Below are positions 45,498 to 57,542 of a DNA stretch of 64,000 nt, piece after piece. This stretch comes from Moringa oleifera. Its lineage: Eukaryota > Streptophyta > Magnoliopsida > Brassicales > Moringaceae. Where the stretch lies: positions 3,534,001 to 3,598,000 of the forward strand of contig JAJFZO010000168.1 in NCBI GenBank assembly GCA_021397835.1, in the 5' to 3' direction. Made by a program: the position numbers and the translations under genes. The notes under the pieces were generated by a model, which had not been told where the DNA came from, did no database searches, and worked only from the letters and a program-made list of their open reading frames with translations. Position 1 is the stretch's first letter. Every line of letters begins with the position of its first letter.

Positions 45498-48420
45498 ATG
45501 AATGAAGATGTTCTTTTGCTCAACATGAAGGCTATGACTATGGTTCACTATATAATATTGCTACGAGAAAATGGTATAATTTTAAGAATGCACCCCAACA
45601 CATTGAAAAATTTATGCAAAGGCTATCTTCTCAAGAGATTTTGGCTAATCGTGTGCAACTTAAAACTTCTATAGAATCCATGAAATGGTTAACCATGCTA
45701 CTGTGTGCTTTTAGAATTCATGATGAGTTTGGATGTTCTATTGATTGTAGCAACTTTATTGAATTGATAAAGTTGCAAGCAAAAACAAATGAAGAAATGT
45801 TAATATTATCTTAGAAAATACTCTTGGAAGTTACAAGTGTGCATCGCATATGATTCAGGAAGAAGTTTTGTATATAATTGCTAACAAAGTTTGGAACAAA
45901 ATCAACAAGAAAGTGGGAGATTTTAAGTTTTGTATTTTTATTGATAAGATTCTTAATAACTTTAGTAAAGAACAAATGGCTATCATTCTAAGATCTGCAA
46001 ATTGTAAGGGTTTTGTTTGAAAACAACTTTTTCAATTTTAGATGTTGATGATACAAATGTCTTCACTCTTAAAAAAGAGATATGCTATATCTTTTATCAT
46101 TTCAATTTTTTGATTGAAAATATGAACGGTCAAAGATATCATAGAGTTAGTAATATGTCTGAAATCAGTTACAGGCCTTATTTCTTAAGGATCACCAATA
46201 TGCCTATCATGTGCATTACTTTCTTCATTGATTACAACTTGTTTTGATTGCTACATCAAAAGAGGTGCACGAAGTAGAACTATTCTTTTCTAAATTGAGA
46301 ATCATTGTAAACTTTGCCAGTTCTTCTTTTAAGCATCATTTTGAATTAAAATCCATTAGAAAAAAATAAAATAATTGATTTACTAGCTTTAAAAAAACTT
46401 CAAAGTAATGGAAGAACTAATCAAATTTGTGTTTTGCAATGCACTAGAGCTACTTGTTGGAGCTCTTGTTTTGCTTCACTTAGTAGCTTAATAAAATATT
46501 TAGCCCAATTTTAGTCCTTCTTGAAGAGATTATTGAAAATAGATTTAATAGTAATATACATGAAGAAGTTAAAGGTGCTTATAAAGAGATGAAATCATTT
46601 GGTTTTGTGTTTATCTTGCATTTGATTAACATACTTTTAAGAATCTCTGATATGCTTTGTCAAGTATTACAAATGAAATCTCAAGAAATATTGAATGCAC
46701 TTTATTTAATCTTAATAAATAAAATACTTCTTCGAAAGTTACAAAAAGATGGATGGCATACTTTTATGAAAGATATGGAGTTGTTTTGTAAAATGCATGA
46801 AATATTATACTTCTTTCCTAATTACTTTTATTAATTTTTTAAGAAAAAATAATATATGATTTTGACATATAATTTTTTGAAATGAATGACATTGATATGT
46901 CTAATATAAGCAATCGATACAAAAGAGAATACAAAAAAATGATATCACAATTGAACATTATTATCATAGGAATATATTCAACATTGTGATAGATTTTCAT
47001 TTGATGGAGTTGAGCACTAGATGTTAGCCTTGTGAGGTCTATGACTATTTAAAAAATCAATATTCCTATAACACAATGACTCAATGAGATATTTTGATGA
47101 TAATAAACAAGTTATGCTATTAACGAGTTTGGTGTGCTTATGTAGTACCTTAGTTAAACTATGATTACACACCTAATCACATTGTAGCTAGCAAGCATGA
47201 AGCAAAATTCAAAATATAAAATTAAATGAGACATTAACCAAACATATGATAAAGAAGAAGAAGAAGTAAGGTTTAAAAGAGCAACACCCAAAGAGGCTTC
47301 AACCAAACAAGAAAATGAAAGGTATGAACCTTAGAGCAGGTGTGAGGTATAATTTATATCCTCTAGTTTTAGTCAATCAAGATAAATGATCACACACACA
47401 CACTCTTCGTACATTCTTTTGAATAACACTTGAACTTTGAATTTATGTTTTTGAAATGAAAATTTTCAAAAACAACTTTGAAATGGCTTCCAATTGATCT
47501 TAACTTTGTAAGACAGAGCACCAGGCAACACTACTAACTATTTGGCGACACTACCGTTGATTGTAAAAACTTCTTTCACTTTTATATATCTACTCTCTCT
47601 AAGAAAGTTATTTATATTGTAAAAACTTATCATCCTTATTGAGAGTTTGGGTTGTAAGGTGAAGGGACTCATCTTGCATAAAAATTTTGGTTGAGGTAAC
47701 CAATTATATATCTAATGAATGAATAGTAAAAAATCTTCAAATAGGCTGCTTGAAAGCGTGGACATGAGCGAAGATAGTCGAACCATGTAAGATCTTTGTG
47801 TTTATTCTCTCTAACTCATCTCTTCTTTTTTTTTTTCCAAGTTATTTATTAATTATTTTATGATGATATATTAGATTTTAGCAAGATGTATTTGAGCTCT
47901 TGCTACATAAGAAACAAATTTTAAAAACCTAATTCACTCATCTTGAGTTGCCACACTATGGCCAACAATAGATTCATTGAAGTAACAATGGAACTTCTTA
48001 CTCTTAGTTTAGCTTTGAATCTTATTAATGTGTTCAAATCATTCAAGATTGATGATATATGTATTCTTGCTTAAAAGTTTTATGCTGAAGATTTTGCTCA
48101 AAATGAATTAGATACTAAGACAATAAGAGCATTAATATGAGCATGCAATAGTTAGTCACTCATAATTTCAAACTATTGCTTCTCTTTTTAAGTTATATAA
48201 TAAATTGGTTAAAACTAGTAAGTCAAAACACTTTTCCTGATTGATAGACTGATTTGCTTAATGTTGACTCTTCCCTTTTGGAGCAATAATAGAAAAAGAT
48301 TTTTTAATCGCGGATCTTTTTAAAAAATGGCTTCGCAATAAGACATATCATTTTCTTACAGATTGTATAATCATTTATTGAGAAAAAATTGATGATTTTA
48401 TTGATGTGCACTATAATTCA
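45498..48420 (+). mobile_element. Decayed hAT-family transposase (DUF4371 / ZMYM1-like), interrupted
   Basis: Three-frame reading gives a consecutive set of fragments of plant DUF4371 hAT transposases, broken by many stops and frameshifts. Examples are VQLKTSIESMKWLTMLL and NFIELIKLQAKTNEEM (45640-45800), then FSKEQMAIILRSANCKGFV (about 45960-46017). SKEVHDVELFFSKLRIIV-type residues lie near 46260, GATRW-like acTRATCWSS near 46450, and DIDMS..NRYKR with ITIEHYYH near 46890-46970. After an inserted LTR come RFIEVTMELLTLSLAL (about 47968) and the dimerisation end with LMLTLPFW and KKWLRNKTYHFL (about 48260-48360). No intact open frame remains, so it is non-functional. Terminal repeats were not found. 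Confidence 0.75.
47022..47967 (+). mobile_element. Solo LTR (Copia type), 946 bp, inside the hAT relic
   Basis: The segment begins TGTTAGCC and ends GGCCAACA, the TG...CA inverted ends of an LTR. It splits the hAT coding remnant: MELS lies before it and NRFIEVT after it. The flanking 5-mers are ctaga and ataga, a slightly mutated target duplication. Near its 3' end, gtcgaaccatgtaagatctt followed by tgtgtttattctctct is characteristic of plant Copia LTRs. No primer-binding site, internal domain or second LTR follows, so it is a solo LTR. Confidence 0.8.
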
Positions 48421-48702
48421 TGAATTTGATAAAACATCTCGTAGAGTAAAACATAATTAAAATTGTGTAATAATAATAATTTTTTACTTTTTATTTTTTA
48501 ATTTTGTATTGATGTAATTTTTCTTAAATTTTAATTTTTCTTGATATGTAAAATTTTATCTTAATATTATAGTTTATTTTAAGATACTAACTAGTACTTA
48601 GTTTAACTTGAGTTGTTACAAAAGCATGGCTTAGCCGTGGTAAGGAAATTTACAAGGAAAGACAAAGATAAGTGGGTGTAGTAAGAAAGAGATGACCTTC
48701 AA

Positions 48703-48777
48703 TACTTAAGTCGGTAAGAAGTTGCGCACAGTATTGGTCGGTAAAATAGTGTGTATAACTGTGTATGAAGAGCTTAC
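48703..48777 (+). repeat. Direct repeat copy 2
   Basis: The phrase cttaagtcggtaagaa, then cagtattggtcggtaaaa, then tagtgtgtata and agcttacc is the diverged partner of 44993-45057. The two copies bracket the hAT/LTR nest, so they may be remains of an element or a segmental duplication around it. Confidence 0.7.
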
Positions 48778-49320
48778 CAAAGTGGTAATAAAAGCATCGT
48801 ATTTACGGCTTTAAAGAAACTCAGCATTAATTAACTGGCAAGGCTGCCTTATAGATTCTTATTCCATCTCCTACTACAAAGTTGATACTTAGAAAGATCT
48901 TCCTCTTTTTAACTTTTATATGTTTCTTAATCAGCTGGTGCTTAGTATACAAAGATTTAATGGACCCATCCTTAGCTTATGACATAAGAAATGGAACAAC
49001 TTGTCCCTTGGACACCAAGTGATCCCTAAGAACTTGGAAGTTCTTTACCCACCAATCAAGACAGACATGATCAGAATAACCTGACGTGATGCTTTAACTA
49101 GCTTATTTTTGAATCCTGTATGTCTTTTCATTTTCAATAAGTAGATCCAACAATTTGCATACAATTCACAAAGTTTTCATTCTCTTGTGATCTTGGAAAG
49201 AAACAGTAACCGGTGTTCTCTTCATCATCCATAAAACAAGTCCCACCCCGTAGGAAATTATTTTATAGATCGATATATATGCCTGTCTTCTCTTGCTTGA
49301 TCAGGAGTATAGAGCTCTAC
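48778..49320. other. 5' flank of paralog B
   Basis: This is moderately AT-rich sequence before the start codon, with no separate gene. An in-frame upstream Met at 49213 extends the reading frame by 36 codons. An AG at about 49302-49303 could also be an acceptor for an upstream leader exon. Confidence 0.4.
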
Positions 49321-50949
49321 ATGGGGAAATTACTCAACGGATTCACCATGAAGACTAAATACGGAGCCATGGCAGTGACAGCAACGCCCATTGTTGTGTT
49401 TGCCAGCGTCTACCTTGCGTTGGCTTATGTTCGTCACGCTTGGAAAGGCAAACCAGCTAATGTCTTCAAAAGGTCTATCTCCATGGGCACCGTCCATGGA
49501 GGCAAACAGGCCCTGGAAAGACTCATTGATTACCATAGCTACCTGGCTGATCCAAAAGAACGGAAAGATTCTGAGAAAGAGTTGCAAACTTTACTTAACC
49601 TTGACTACCCCGATCTCCAATCGCTCCCGGTAAGGCATCTATCTCTATCAATCCGATTGTTCTTGGATATTAACCCATATTTTAGTTTCTTTGTTTCTTG
49701 AGGTATACTGCTTTACATCTTGATCTCACAAATTAACTGTCTGAATTTCATGAAAGCACGTTCTTGCGAAGCTGGAAATGTGCGGAAAAGAAGCTGAAGC
49801 AGTGAAGATGCTAAGGAAAGCAGTTGACGATGCCAGGAAGCAGAACAAACCACACGAAGCTTACGAGATTGAAATGTTGTTAGTAGAAATGCTGATCTAT
49901 AAGGTGTTCGTTTCTTCACTTTCCAATCCAAGCATTTACTTGCTTATCCTATACCATGCAAAATATATACTTTCAGATGAACACGATCATACTTCATGCT
50001 CTGAATTCGCTCCACGATCATGGAGTCTGGATATGGGCACATCCTATATTTCTATATGAAGATTGATTCTTCTAGTTCTGTAACCTGAAATATTGAACTA
50101 GGGACCTAGGATCAGGATCTTTGACTTATGATCTTGACCCTATATGAAGATCTAACTCGTGAATGACGGATTGTTGAATTATGATCTTGATCACTTTTTT
50201 CTCTCTTTTGTGGATCATAGGGAGATGTAAAAGAGGCTTTAGCATGCAAATGCTTAAACGAAACAATGATTACTGATGCCCGTCGTCCACTATACAAGGT
50301 GAGAAGATCTCTTGATTAATTTTTCTTCATATGATCTGTGTATCTAATTTTTATGTAAATATATTAAAGTATTAAAATTTATCTTATATGTACCGCATTT
50401 TCAAAAAAATTAATTAGGATTCGTATCAATTAAAAAAAAGATTAAGATATTCTATTAATTTGAGTTTTATACTAAAAATTTTAACAAAAAATTATAAATA
50501 TATTTTAATAATTTATAATATTAATAAAAATTTTAAATCATTAAATTTATTAAATTCTCACGTATTATAATTTTATCAAAAATTTAGATCAACAGAAGAT
50601 TACATAAACGGAAGATCTTTGTCTTATATTAAAAATTTGAATTTGTTATCTCTTGTAATATGCTAATCTCATATCTTGCATCAGCATATTGATTATGAGT
50701 TTGTGGCTGATCAAAAGTGTTCTCTGGTTGGATTAGGCTATCATCCATGTTCTGAAAGATGAGAAAGACCTCCAAAGAAGAGCAAAAGAATTATTCGATG
50801 ATTTTATAGAAATTCGAAGGTCGTTTCAATGGCCTCCGATTTCAGAAGACAGTGAGATATACAAAGTGATATCGAGCTTTGAAGAATTTAAGAGGGTTGT
50901 TCATATTCTTAAACAAGAAATTGAAGACGCAAAGAAAAAGAAAAAATAA
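49321..50949 (+). CDS. Membrane-anchored TPR-like protein, 248 aa (paralog B)
   Basis: The exons are 49321-49629, 49757-49903, 50221-50298 and 50737-50949, all phase 0, giving 249 codons including TAA. The protein starts MGKLLNGFTMKTKYGAMAVT and has one strong hydrophobic span (TPIVVFASVYLALAYV) near the N-terminus. An Ala/Leu/Glu-rich helical-repeat region follows: LAKLEMCGKEAEAVKMLRKA, then YEIEMLLVEMLIYK, GDVKEALACKCLN and AIIHVLKDEKDLQRRAKELF. The end is a Lys-rich tail (DAKKKKK). Alternating Gly/Ala/Leu spacing suggests TPR-like hairpins. I cannot give it a gene name. It is a paralog of the divergent gene at 42515-44576, with the three introns in equivalent places. The N-terminal anchor suggests a plastid, mitochondrial or ER membrane location; this is inferred. 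Confidence 0.85.
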
Positions 50950-52147
50950 TAAAAAATTAACATTCCCAAAGTCTCCATATCCATTAGATGTATGGAAAAC
51001 TATACATTATACACATTTATATTAATAATTTGTATGTTTTCATCTATTTTGTATGTCAAGATAATTTGTAATTCCTCTCGTGTTCACCATCAAAATTATG
51101 CCCACACGGCATTGATGTTGTATGTTAATTACCTACACATATATTGACACATATTTATTTATTTGTATAGTTTTAACATTATATTTGATTAATTATTTTT
51201 TTCTTTTATAATCTCTATAGCATCCGATATATATTTGAAAATTAATTGATTTTTTGTGCAAAATTTGTAAAAAAAAAATTGATGATATTTAACTCAATAA
51301 TTATATTCAAAAAATTATTTACTAAAATGAGAAATACTTGTCGATTTCAAATGAGGGTAATTAAGAAAGCTCTCATATTTTATAATAATTTTTATTTTTT
51401 GATGACATAAATTTATTAAAAAAATTGTCTTCATAAATTATTCTATTAAATTCAAATTATAATGGACTTTCATATTTATGTTATTTAATTCAATATGGTT
51501 GACTCTACATGATTTATTTAAATTAGTTACGTAGGTTTACTTATAAGTCTATATTCCTATTGAATTTATTTTTATTATAAAAAATTTGATTCACATTTTT
51601 TTCTTTGAATTCCAGGTTGATTTTGAACTAACATATTTTATTTTTATATTAATAAATTAAATTAAACTCAATTCAACTTATATAGTTATTTCAAGTATAT
51701 TAATTAAAAATATAAATTTTATAAAATAAATAAACCTAAAATTTTCCTAATTAATTAAATTTTATATTTCTATAGTAAAAATAATCAGACTGAATTAAAA
51801 TAGGGCAGAGTTTGTGTAATTAAGGCTTCAATCTCTTTAGGTTTTATTTAACTTTATTTTGTTTTATTCAAGACGTGCTTAAGAAAGGATTTGAAAATAA
51901 ATAATTGAGGATTGGGCCCTCCAGCACCTGGCCTGCTCAGAATTTTATGCCTAACGCCAAGATCCTTCTAATTCTCTCATAGGGATCCACGATGATTGCT
52001 TTCTTCTAGAACAAATTTACTGGTTTGAATAAATAAATAAATAAATGTTGGAGAAGAAGAATGAAAATGGCAAGTGCCAGATAAAAGAGCAAGTAACAGC
52101 ATGATAATAGCGTCAAAGTTGAGGAAACTGAGGAAGATGGTAGCTTC
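50950..52147. other. Intergenic region, no gene
   Basis: 51000-51800 is AT-rich with no open frame. The last about 300 bp before the DUF616 gene is more balanced and includes an (aaat)n run at about 52030; it is probably promoter and leader. Confidence 0.5.
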
Positions 52148-54659
52148 ATGGGGAAGGTAACAACCACAACGCCTCTGCTCTTCCAATCAAAGCAGCTCTG
52201 CTTTTCTCTGCTGTACCTCTTCACCACCTTGTTTCTGGCTCTGTACACGTCTTTCTCCCAGAAGAAATGCTTCTTCAGGTCATCTCCTTTCGATCCAATC
52301 CAGGCCCCTCTCTTTTCCTACCCTTCTTCTTACGGAGAACACAAGTATGCTCTCCCCACCCACCGCTCTTCCTGCTCTTCCCCTGTCTATTTCTCAGGTA
52401 CTTGTACCAGTTTTGCCGGCCGTTTTTGTTTACTGATTTTCTTGAGTGCTTTTTCCGGTTTCGGGCTCGAAGGGTGTTGGTTTTTCTTATCACATTATCC
52501 ATTTGGTCTCAGAAGAATTAGTCTATTTCAATTCTTATTTTCTTGTTTTCTTCCTTTCCTTTAATTCTGAGAAGGGCATTTGCTTGAATTATTGGCTGTT
52601 GTGATTTTTGTTGATCTCGGGAGAAATGGATATTGGTTTTCGTGATCAGATTAACTGTGCGTATACTGTGTGATTTATTGGTTTTTGGTGTTCTTCTTCT
52701 TTTTCCTCTGTCCTCTGGCTTTGGGCTCATGACCATTGGTTCTTGTAATCAGATTATTGGACGGTCTTGAAGGAGATCCAGGATTTGAGTGAGAATTCAT
52801 CGGCTTCCTCTTCGCTGGTTTTGAGTTATATGCAGGGAAAGAAGAAGAGCTTTGGAGGGAATTTCAGTACTCAGTCAAGGATTTCTTATTTTAATCTCTC
52901 CAATGTTAGTTCGCAAGTTCCTTGTGGATTCTTTAAAGAGTTTCCAATCAGTAATTCTGGTGAGCGCTTATCAAGGAATCTGCTGCATCTATTTAAATTG
53001 TGTGTAATTGAAGGATAGTATCAAAGAATCATTCCGATTCAACGATAGAACTTATGTCATCAAATTCTCTTAACTTGATAATTTTATTACTTTGAGATGT
53101 TGTTTGTTTGTTAAAATTCGTGACCTGTACGCTTATTTTGTTTAATTTTTCAGATCGAATTGCCATGGAAAACTGTAAAGGACTTCTTGTAGTATCGGCA
53201 ATCTTCAATGACCATGACAAAATTCGGCAGCCTAAAGGCCTTGGATCTCAGACTTTAGATAGTGTATGTTTCTTCATGTTTGTAGATGATATAACCCTTA
53301 AAGAACTTGACTATCACAATTTAATTTCAAGAAAATCGCTTGAATATAAAGTAGGGGTTTGGAGAATCGTTAGAGTTTCAAGCCAGTATTTGTACCAGAA
53401 TCCAGCCATGAATGGAGTGATACCTAAATATTTAGTCCACAGGCTCTTCCCAAACACCAAATTCAGCATTTGGATCGACGCAAAACTGCAGCTAATGGTT
53501 GATCCATTGTTGTTGATTCATTCACTTGTAGTAACTGAGAATGTGGACATGGCTATATCAAAACATCCATTCTTTATTCATACAATGGAGGAAGCTATGG
53601 CCACGGCGAGATGGAAGAAATTGTGGGATGTTGATGCCTTGAAGATGCAAATGGAGACTTATTGTGAGCATGGCCTGCAGCCTTGGAGTCCTAAAAAACT
53701 CCCTTATCCTTCAGGTAATTTGCATATTTTTACTTATGTTTCATCAATCCATCTTTTGCGATATTTAATTTATGATTTGCTTTGTTAAGGTATTGGGAAG
53801 TACTCAAAAGTCCATCATCCCATTTTAGAAAACAAGAAGGCTAATAACTAGAAGACACAAATGCATTAGCTGTACCTTAGCGTAGTTATCAAGTGAGCTC
53901 TTCTATAATGACATTGGACAACAAAGCTTCTAACATGATCTTCTTACCTTTATATGCATCTGTCTTTTTTTGTGTGAGAATACACCTACCTTCCATGGCC
54001 TACTTCACGAGCTTCTTGCCTAAGATAAGAGGAATGGCATAAAGAGCTTAGAAAAAGCAAAGTTGCTCTGATAGATCAAAGTTGTCCCAGAAGTGACATG
54101 GGTTCTGATTCTTCAACATAGTTGGAGTGCTTAAGAAAGTTTGTATATAAAACTTCACATAGGTGACTTTTTGAAATAAATTTCATATTAGATACGTATT
54201 GAAGAGATATGAGTTTTATAAAGAGAAAGGGTTATTCTATATTGAAAGCACAACATCTCCGTTGCATGTGATTGATGAGAACATAAATGGTGTGGGTTGG
54301 CAGATGTACCAGACAGTGCTCTGATCTTGAGGAAGCATGAAGTAGGTAGCAACCTATTCTCATGTCTCGTGTTCAACGAGTTGGAGGCATTTAATCCAAG
54401 AGACCAACTGGCCTTTGCATACGTGAGAGATCACATGAACCCAAAGCTGAAGCTCAACATGTTTGATGTGGAAGTTTTTGAGCAGGTCGCATTGGAGTAC
54501 AGGCATAGCATTAAAAAACCTGGGCCCACAGGTGTGAGCCCCCAAGGGACCATGCCCAGAAGGACCAAGAGAGCAACCCACGATCTGTTTATGAATAGCA
54601 GCTGCTGCAGCAGGTGCCACAAGTATCTTTTGGATATGTGGGGTGAATCCCATAGTTGA
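52148..54659 (+). CDS. TOD1: DUF616 protein, TOD1-like (probable Golgi/ER type II membrane protein), 457 aa
   Basis: The exons are 52148-52397, 52753-52959, 53154-53714 and 54304-54659. Every junction splits a Gly/Asp codon after its first base (phase 1), giving 458 codons including TGA. A short cytosolic N-terminus (MGKVTTTTPLLFQSK) is followed by a signal anchor (LCFSLLYLFTTLFLALYTSF). A Ser-rich stem leads into the DUF616 domain: VPCGFFKEFPIS, ENCKGLLVVSAIFNDHDKIR, QPKGLGSQTLDSVCFFMFVDD, then LFPNTKFSIWIDAKLQLMVDP and NELEAFNPRDQLAFAYVRDH. The closest named relative I recall is Arabidopsis TOD1 (At5g46220), reported as an alkaline ceramidase affecting turgor in pollen and guard cells. Other DUF616 proteins such as MUCI70 act in pectin synthesis, and the fold looks glycosyltransferase-like (KFSIWIDAKL). 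The biochemical activity is therefore open. Confidence 0.92.
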
Positions 54660-57542
54660 TTTTGTCTTATTGACTTACGTTGAAAGAGAGAGAGAAGGGA
54701 AACAGGAATAGAAAATGGGAAGAAGACAAGGAAACATAGGCTACAGAGAAAAGTTGACAGAGAAGAACACATTGGCAGAGCATATTGCTTTGTTTAATGA
54801 TTGTTTGGTCGGGTTCAAGGTTTGTTATTTTGTGTTGTAAAGAAGGGATTAAAGAAAGTGAAGGTGATATGGCAGATTCCATATGATGTTACGTGTTTGT
54901 GTATGGTTTTAGTTGTGCAAAAGTCAATTGGCTTCTTCTGGTCTAAAGATTTGGTTAAAGTTCATATCTGTTCATCGACTTTTATAGGACCCACTTCAGC
55001 AATAAAGGTGCCTCATGGCTGTGGGTTTTATCTTCCTTCTGCAATTTATCACAGTCATCATTCATTCCATTAACTAGTACAGTGTAGGCATACTTTTATT
55101 CCCCCCATCCCTCTCTTTTTGTAGTTTTTTTAAATTATTTTTTTCTCTTTTTTCTTTTAAATTTCTTTTTTTTTTCTCTTTATTGTGGGTCTTTAATCAC
55201 AATAGTTGAGATTGCAATTACTGCAGAGTTTGTCCAATATTTCTTGTTAATAAGGCCAATGGTCTCACAAAAATCATGATTTATGATATCTGATTTTGTA
55301 AATCTGACTTGTAAGATTACATAAAAGTCAATTTATGAGTTGGTATATTGCTTTTTATGTGTGACTTGGTTCAATAGATGTTATGTGGATCTTATGCAGA
55401 TCCATTTAATAGGCTTTGTGTGTATTAATTTAATGTCATTTTATTTGTAAATTTTTTGAAAAATTATTATGAATTAATAAAGAAAATTATAAGGTAAAAA
55501 ATAAATATTAATAAAAAATAATAACTTGATGTATTTAAACATTCAAAAAAATATAGAATATATTTTAGCATATCTTTGAGATGTAATAGTATGGTTTGAT
55601 ATTAAGATTTAATTTCAACAAAATCAAAATTTTAAGACTTGTTTAGATATGTTTTAAACATTATAATTAATTAAAAATGATAAATTTTAAATTTTAAATA
55701 ACTTTTATGTTAATTAATATTAATAAATATTTAAGATGATATGAATATTTCTCTAATAAAGGATAAATTAATATTTTAAAAATCGGGCAGATTATTGAAT
55801 TAGCAAAAAAAAAAAAAAGATCAAAGGTTAAAAATCAAACCAAAATTGAATCAAAATAGAAACTGTGTGATATAATAAATTATAATATTTTAAACATATA
55901 ATTAAGAAAAATAAAGATAAAAATTCATTTAAAAAAATATCAAACATACTAGAGGAATTATTTTTCAATTATTTTTCTTATTTTTCCAATTGTCTTTCAA
56001 ACCTTTGTCCAGAATTTATGTAGGCTGAGAAAAATATTTTAAGTTTTTCTAAAAAGTTCAAAATATATATGTCTAACAAAACCTTGTTGCTCAATTTCAT
56101 CTTGTTGAATTCGATTTTGAAAATGTTAGACTGTATAATTTAATATAAGATGTTAGACTGTATAATTTAATATACATTTTTCTTTAAAGATGAATTTGCT
56201 TGCAAAGAAATGTTATACAAATATAATTTAATGAATAAGTAAAAAATAAAGTTTTTTTCAAAAAAAGTGAAAGATAAATTTTAAATAATTTCTTACCTTT
56301 TTAATGTGATATCAAACTAAAATGTGTTATATAAGTGTAAGATATTATATTCTGGTGTGTATCATCATGTCGACAATTAATACAATTAATTAGATAGATT
56401 ATACATCTTGCATCTAATATGATTTATTAAATTGATTGTATATATATTATTAAAAATTTTAAAAAAATATTTGAATGAAAAATATAAGATAAATATTATT
56501 TAAAATTTTAAATTTTATTCTCTCTCCAAGCAAACATTTTCTTTCAAAAAGTATTAAAATAAATCTTAGTATTTTAATTTTGTCAAAATTAAACCCCATT
56601 CAAAAATTTAAATGTTAAAAATATTCAAATTAAAGATATTTTACAATGAATTTTGACTTATAATTTTTTATGGATGTAATAAAATATTTAAGCTATCACC
56701 GTAAAAAAGTTTAAAATTTTTTAAATACTAAAATATATTTTTAAAAAATATACCATTAAAAATTTAAAAAAATTATAAAAATAGTTAATTAGTTAAAAAA
56801 ATTTTAAATTTGAGGAATAAAATCAAAATAAAGTGCAAAATCTATTTGAGAAGTTTTTAATTATTTTTAACAATAAAAAAATTATCAATTTTTCATAATC
56901 ATTCTGAGTCAAGGTTTAATTTGGACAAAATCAATAAATCAGGGTCTGTTTGAATACATTTTGAAAATTAGTGTTTAATTGTAGAAAGAGGATTAAATTC
57001 AAGGTTTTAAATGATATTTACTCAAAAATATATATTTTTATAGAAATATACTTTTTTATTAAAAAAATATATTTTTTCTTTGGGTACATTTCTTTTTAAT
57101 TGTTGTGTTTTGTTAGACTTCCACCGTCAACCTATTAGCACCAATTGGAGGTGATTTTATCTGAAAGATATAAAATCAAACTCCTAGATAACGCAAGGGT
57201 AGCATGTACTACCTTTGCCATCCAAACATGGCCATCAAAGTGGCTTTGACGCGACTTTCTCTAGACTCACAATCATCGGTCTTAAGGGCTTTTTACCTCC
57301 ATTTTTCTTTAAATTTCAAATAAGTAGCCCCGATGCTTCCACGTGTCACCTAAAAAATCCTTATCAATACTGTCATTAATATCAAGGTGATTTTTGGGTT
57401 ATACTTTGACTTACCTCCCATTTTTTCTTCTAAATGCTTCTTCTTTTCTTCGTGTCCCTAAAACACATGTTTGGTTGTCTTCTACTCACCTACATTTCCA
57501 TTTTAGTACATTACCAACTTATTTTCTTTTACCTATTTCATC
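54660..57542. other. Intergenic region, no gene
   Basis: 54660-55250 looks like 3' UTR and flank of the DUF616 gene. From 55380 to 57070 the DNA is strongly AT-rich. A 27-bp tandem duplication sits at about 56123-56176. The last 450 bp is GC-richer and leads into the retroelement remnant. Confidence 0.5.
56123..56176. repeat. 27-bp tandem duplication
   Basis: The phrase tgttagactgtataatttaa occurs twice, 27 bp apart, each followed by tata. Confidence 0.85.

Noticed and set aside
45614..46834. Several 66-81 codon open frames that look like separate small genes
   Set aside because: They are pieces of one broken hAT transposase, in the order expected of that protein.
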